From the NCBI GenBank assembly GCA_026785815.1, contig JAJAZH010000386.1, forward strand, positions 1 through 13,953: 13,953 nucleotides of DNA. The letters run 5' to 3'. The stretch is from Ramlibacter sp. (GTDB lineage Bacteria; Pseudomonadota; Gammaproteobacteria; Burkholderiales; Burkholderiaceae_C). The notes beneath the pieces are model-generated. The model had not been told where the DNA came from. It did no database searches and was given only the letters and a program-made list of their open reading frames with translations. This document shows positions 12,922 to 13,953 of the stretch, in pieces. The stretch's first letter is position 1; every line of letters starts with the position of its first letter. Made by a program: the position numbers and the translations under genes.

Positions 12922-13806
12922 GTGATTGCATTCAAGCCGCTGTCGCCGCTGTTCGGGGTCGAGGCTGCCGGCGTCGAACTGTCGCAGCCGCTGGCCGAAG
13001 AGACTTTCAGGGAACTGGAGCAGGCGTTCTATGCGCATCAGGTGCTGGCGATCCGTGGCCAGCAACTCAGCGCTGCGCAGTTCCTGGCGTTCGCCCGCCG
13101 GCTTGGTCCGCCCCAGCCGCACGTGATCGACCAGTTCCATCATCCCCAGGATCCAAACATCCTGGTGTTGTCGAACGTGAAGCGCGACGGCCAGCCCACC
13201 GGGCTGCAGGACGCCGGCTCCTACTTCCACACCGACTACTCGTACCTGGCGGTGCCGGCGCGCGCGACGACGCTTTATTCGCGAGTCGTGCCGAAGGTCG
13301 GCGGCGACACGCTGTTCGCCAACCAGCAGGCGGCCTACGACGACCTGCCAGAGGCGATGAAGCAAAAGATCGAACCGCTGCTGGCGATCCATCACTACGG
13401 CAACCGCAAGGATGTCGACGAGGCCAGTCGCACGGCAGCGTCGGTGTTGAGCGTCGCGCAGAAAGCGAAGATGCCGCTGATCACGCACCGGATCGCCCGT
13501 CCGCACCCGGTCACCGGCCGCAAGGCGCTGTACGCCGTGTCCGGCAGTTCGTTCGGCATCGTCGGCATGCCGCAGGACGAGGCGCGCGACCTGCTGGACC
13601 AACTGGCAGCCCACTCCACCCACGAAAAATACCAACTGCGTTTCAGTTATGGCGTCGGCGACATCGTGGTCTGGGACAACGCGGCGCTGCTGCATTCGGC
13701 AACGCTGATCGACCCCGCGGACGCCCGCACGCTGTGGCGCGTGACGGTGCTGGAGGTGACGCAGGAAGCGTCGGCGCCGCAGGTGCTGGCGCCGACGTTT
13801 GCTTAG
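12922..13806 (+). CDS. TauD/TfdA family Fe(II)/2-oxoglutarate-dependent dioxygenase
   Basis: This cytoplasmic oxygenase of 294 residues hydroxylates its substrate while oxidising 2-oxoglutarate to succinate and CO2; in TauD and TfdA the hydroxylated product then falls apart, releasing sulfite or a phenol. The iron site is complete: H103 and D105 in YFHTDYSYL, and H258 in LLHSATLIDP. The 2-oxoglutarate-binding pair is R269 and R273 (ARTLWRVTV), matching the spacing of TauD R266/R270, and T130 in GGDTLFAN also fits. An intact enzyme is expected. The GTG at 12922 is chosen because GAGG lies 6 nt upstream and the protein then begins at the normal family position (MIAFKPLSPLFGVEAAGVEL). It is the last gene of the TRAP operon, so its substrate may be what the transporter brings in, for example a sulfonate, ether or similar acid. 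Confidence 0.9.
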   Translation: MIAFKPLSPLFGVEAAGVELSQPLAEETFRELEQAFYAHQVLAIRGQQLSAAQFLAFARRLGPPQPHVIDQFHHPQDPNILVLSNVKRDGQPTGLQDAGSYFHTDYSYLAVPARATTLYSRVVPKVGGDTLFANQQAAYDDLPEAMKQKIEPLLAIHHYGNRKDVDEASRTAASVLSVAQKAKMPLITHRIARPHPVTGRKALYAVSGSSFGIVGMPQDEARDLLDQLAAHSTHEKYQLRFSYGVGDIVVWDNAALLHSATLIDPADARTLWRVTVLEVTQEASAPQVLAPTFA

Positions 13807-13846
13807 CCGATCGCTCGCCTGGACGCTGCACTCCAGCAAATGACTG

Positions 13847-13953
13847 TCATGCCGGGCTTGACAAGCCTGCCCCGGACCTGATCCGGGGGCATCCACTGGT
13901 GCCAACTGAACTTGCTCCATTTCACTCCACCATGGATGCCGGGTCAGGCCCGG
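13847..13953. repeat. Palindromic intergenic repeat, block 3 (continues past the window end)
   Basis: After the dioxygenase gene a composite palindrome begins GTCATGCC and ends GGCATCC. Inside it, CCCCGGA (13870-13876) pairs with TCCGGGG (13882-13888) around CCTGA, and outer ATGCC (13849-13853) can pair with GGCAT (13888-13892) only as an alternative. A second copy starts ATGGATGCCGGGTCAGGCC near 13932 and is cut by the window edge. The stretch 13893-13930 holds nothing recognised. Same family as the repeats at 289-438 and 6633-6692. Confidence 0.7.

Overview
This is a GC-rich, densely coded chromosomal window from a Gram-negative heterotroph. A tripartite TRAP transporter, a CaiB/BaiF CoA-transferase, many small acid-catabolism genes, strong G/C third-position bias and Shine-Dalgarno starts (including GTG and probably CTG) suggest a betaproteobacterium, probably Burkholderiales. 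That placement comes from gene style and was not tested by a search. No rRNA, tRNA, CRISPR array, insertion sequence or phage gene was seen.

Region A (1-4473) looks mostly like housekeeping. It holds the 3' end of a CoA-transferase (+), a convergent gap filled with palindromic repeats, then three minus-strand genes. Read in their own direction these are an MFS exporter with a soluble C-terminal domain, a bifunctional penicillin-binding protein (GT51 plus transpeptidase), and a 66-residue membrane protein of unknown function.

Region B (4474-13806) reads as an organic-acid or sugar-acid catabolic block. A plus-strand pair encodes a VOC/glyoxalase-like protein and a full-length UxaA/GarD-type acid dehydratase. 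Converging on it is a minus-strand operon: a D-2-hydroxyacid dehydrogenase, a LigI/galactarolactone-isomerase-like amidohydrolase, and an MFS permease that appears to start at a CTG overlapping the amidohydrolase stop. Diverging from that operon, across a 153-bp control region, is a plus-strand operon: TRAP binding protein (DctP type), small subunit (DctQ), large subunit (DctM) and a TauD/TfdA-type Fe(II)/2-oxoglutarate dioxygenase. The control region has a good sigma-70 promoter for the minus operon, with a GntR/FadR-like half-palindrome between -35 and -10 and a second inverted repeat over the -35. No regulator gene lies in the window.

Working model (inference): a sugar diacid, lactone or related hydroxy acid enters through the TRAP system or the MFS permease. 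A lactone is rearranged or opened by the amidohydrolase, the acid is dehydrated by the UxaA-family enzyme, and a 2-oxo/2-hydroxy intermediate is interconverted by the dehydrogenase. The dioxygenase and VOC protein are the unexplained parts. The amidohydrolase has Asn where LigI has its general-base Asp, and the dehydrogenase lacks the usual catalytic Glu, so the chemistry may differ from the textbook families.

Hairpin-forming repeats with the core ATGCCGGG...CCCGGCAT or ATCCCGGG...CCCGGGAT occupy the three gene-end gaps (289-438, 6633-6692, 13847-13953). A degenerate relative lies in the divergent gap at 4514-4554.
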